From a virus: a stretch of DNA of 23,348 nucleotides. This document shows, piece by piece, positions 23,040-23,348 of this stretch. The stretch is taken from positions 1 to 23,348 of IMG/VR virus record IMGVR_UViG_3300007960_000197; one strand, given 5' to 3'. The notes below the pieces were generated by a model, which saw only the letters and a program-made list of their open reading frames with translations, did not search any database and had not been told where the DNA came from. Position numbers and translations under genes: made by a program. Each line of letters begins with the position of its first letter. The first letter of the stretch is position 1.

Positions 23040-23065
23040 AACCTGCGCCAAGGATCGTAGTCTTA
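23040..23065 (-). repeat. 26-nt echo of the DNA polymerase motif B coding sequence
   Basis: Compared with 20838-20863 inside the polymerase gene, 24 of 26 bases match, including 19 in a row. Read leftward in the matching frame it encodes KTTILGAG, exactly polymerase residues 407-414, then TGA. The two differences (AAA/AAG, ACC/ACT) are both synonymous. It starts at the stop codon of the 60-aa gene and lies in the spacer before the winged-helix gene. Confidence 0.85.
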
Positions 23066-23245
23066 GGGGTCTGGTTGGAACGTAATAGCATTGCGGAACT
23101 CCAAGTCTACCCTCCCCTCAAGATCGAAAACTCTATAAGCTTGTAGATGTAGCCATAACCAACCTCCATCAACCTTCGCCCTCTTCAAGAGCTGCCCGTC
23201 ATCTGACTTAACGGTATCCCATTCCACGCTCTGTTCAGTATTCAT
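23063..23245 (-). CDS. Small phage protein ending in ITFQPDP (60 aa)
   Basis: The ATG is preceded by TTAGGAGAATATAA, a strong SD, and the product runs MNTEQSVEWDTVKSDDG, then GGWLWLHLQ, and ends FRNAITFQPDP. The Gly-Gly-Trp-Leu core and a C-terminal 'ITFxPDP' are features I recall in a group of short phage proteins of unknown role. It is compact and beta-rich by pattern. It is the first complete gene of the leftward operon in this window; its promoter is not visible. Confidence 0.7.
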   Translation of the reverse strand: MNTEQSVEWDTVKSDDGQLLKRAKVDGGWLWLHLQAYRVFDLEGRVDLEFRNAITFQPDP

Positions 23246-23348
23246 TTATATTCTCCTAAGATGGTCTTCCCACCACTCGTCGATCGACGCTGAAGGTATC
23301 GAGCTTAGGTTGCTGGCTCACCAAACCCCAAAGACCGCCCCAAAATCA
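23246..23348. other. Right edge: no assignable gene
   Basis: Only the SD of the 60-aa gene is clear here. One leftward frame reads SIDEWWEDHLRRI then TAA just before that gene's start and looks protein-like, but a TGA lies about 20 codons upstream and no start codon is visible, so no gene is called. Confidence 0.4.

Noticed and set aside
23246-23348. C-terminal fragment of another leftward gene (SIDEWWEDHLRRI)
   Set aside because: A TGA lies about 20 codons upstream in that frame and no start codon is visible.

Overview
This window is a piece of a tailed bacteriophage genome. The gene content suggests a marine, podovirus-like phage: its virion and replication proteins resemble types I recall from ocean viral genomes, but no host or named phage can be assigned from the sequence alone. 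No tRNA, rRNA, CRISPR array, integrase or insertion sequence is visible.

Layout. Positions 1 to about 12.8 kb hold rightward (+) late virion genes: a repeat-rich tail-fibre-like protein cut by the window edge, three structural or internal-virion-type proteins, a giant 2231-residue protein with a zinc-metallopeptidase motif, and a small one-pass membrane protein split by an in-frame TGA. A strong hairpin at 12.83-12.85 kb separates this block from the leftward (-) replication block (23.25 kb down to 12.9 kb). Reading leftward, that block holds a small conserved-looking protein, a winged-helix regulator, a 50-residue protein, an HTH-DUF3310 protein, a family A DNA polymerase with 3'-5' exonuclease, a Cas4/RecB-type PD-(D/E)XK nuclease, an HNH-like basic protein, an SNF2-type helicase, a Gp157-like protein, an excisionase-type HTH protein, an ssDNA-binding-like protein with a zinc-type Cys cluster and acidic tail, a primase-helicase fusion, and a 73-residue protein.

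The replication genes are tightly packed, with stop/start overlaps (ATGA, TAATG, TGATG), and read as one early operon. It has a probable internal promoter at about 17.7 kb and RNA hairpins before the SNF2 helicase and the primase-helicase. Together the products could supply priming and unwinding, strand synthesis with Leu at the position equivalent to E. coli Pol I 762, ssDNA coating and end processing. The late block would build the adsorption and DNA-ejection parts of the particle.

Most unusual points: a probable 69-codon gene nested in another frame inside the giant virion gene (7797-8006), with a perfect Shine-Dalgarno and a well-folded-looking product over a disordered linker; an in-frame TGA inside what looks like a single membrane/coiled-coil gene; and a 26-nt echo of the DNA polymerase motif B coding sequence in an early intergenic spacer, differing only at wobble positions.
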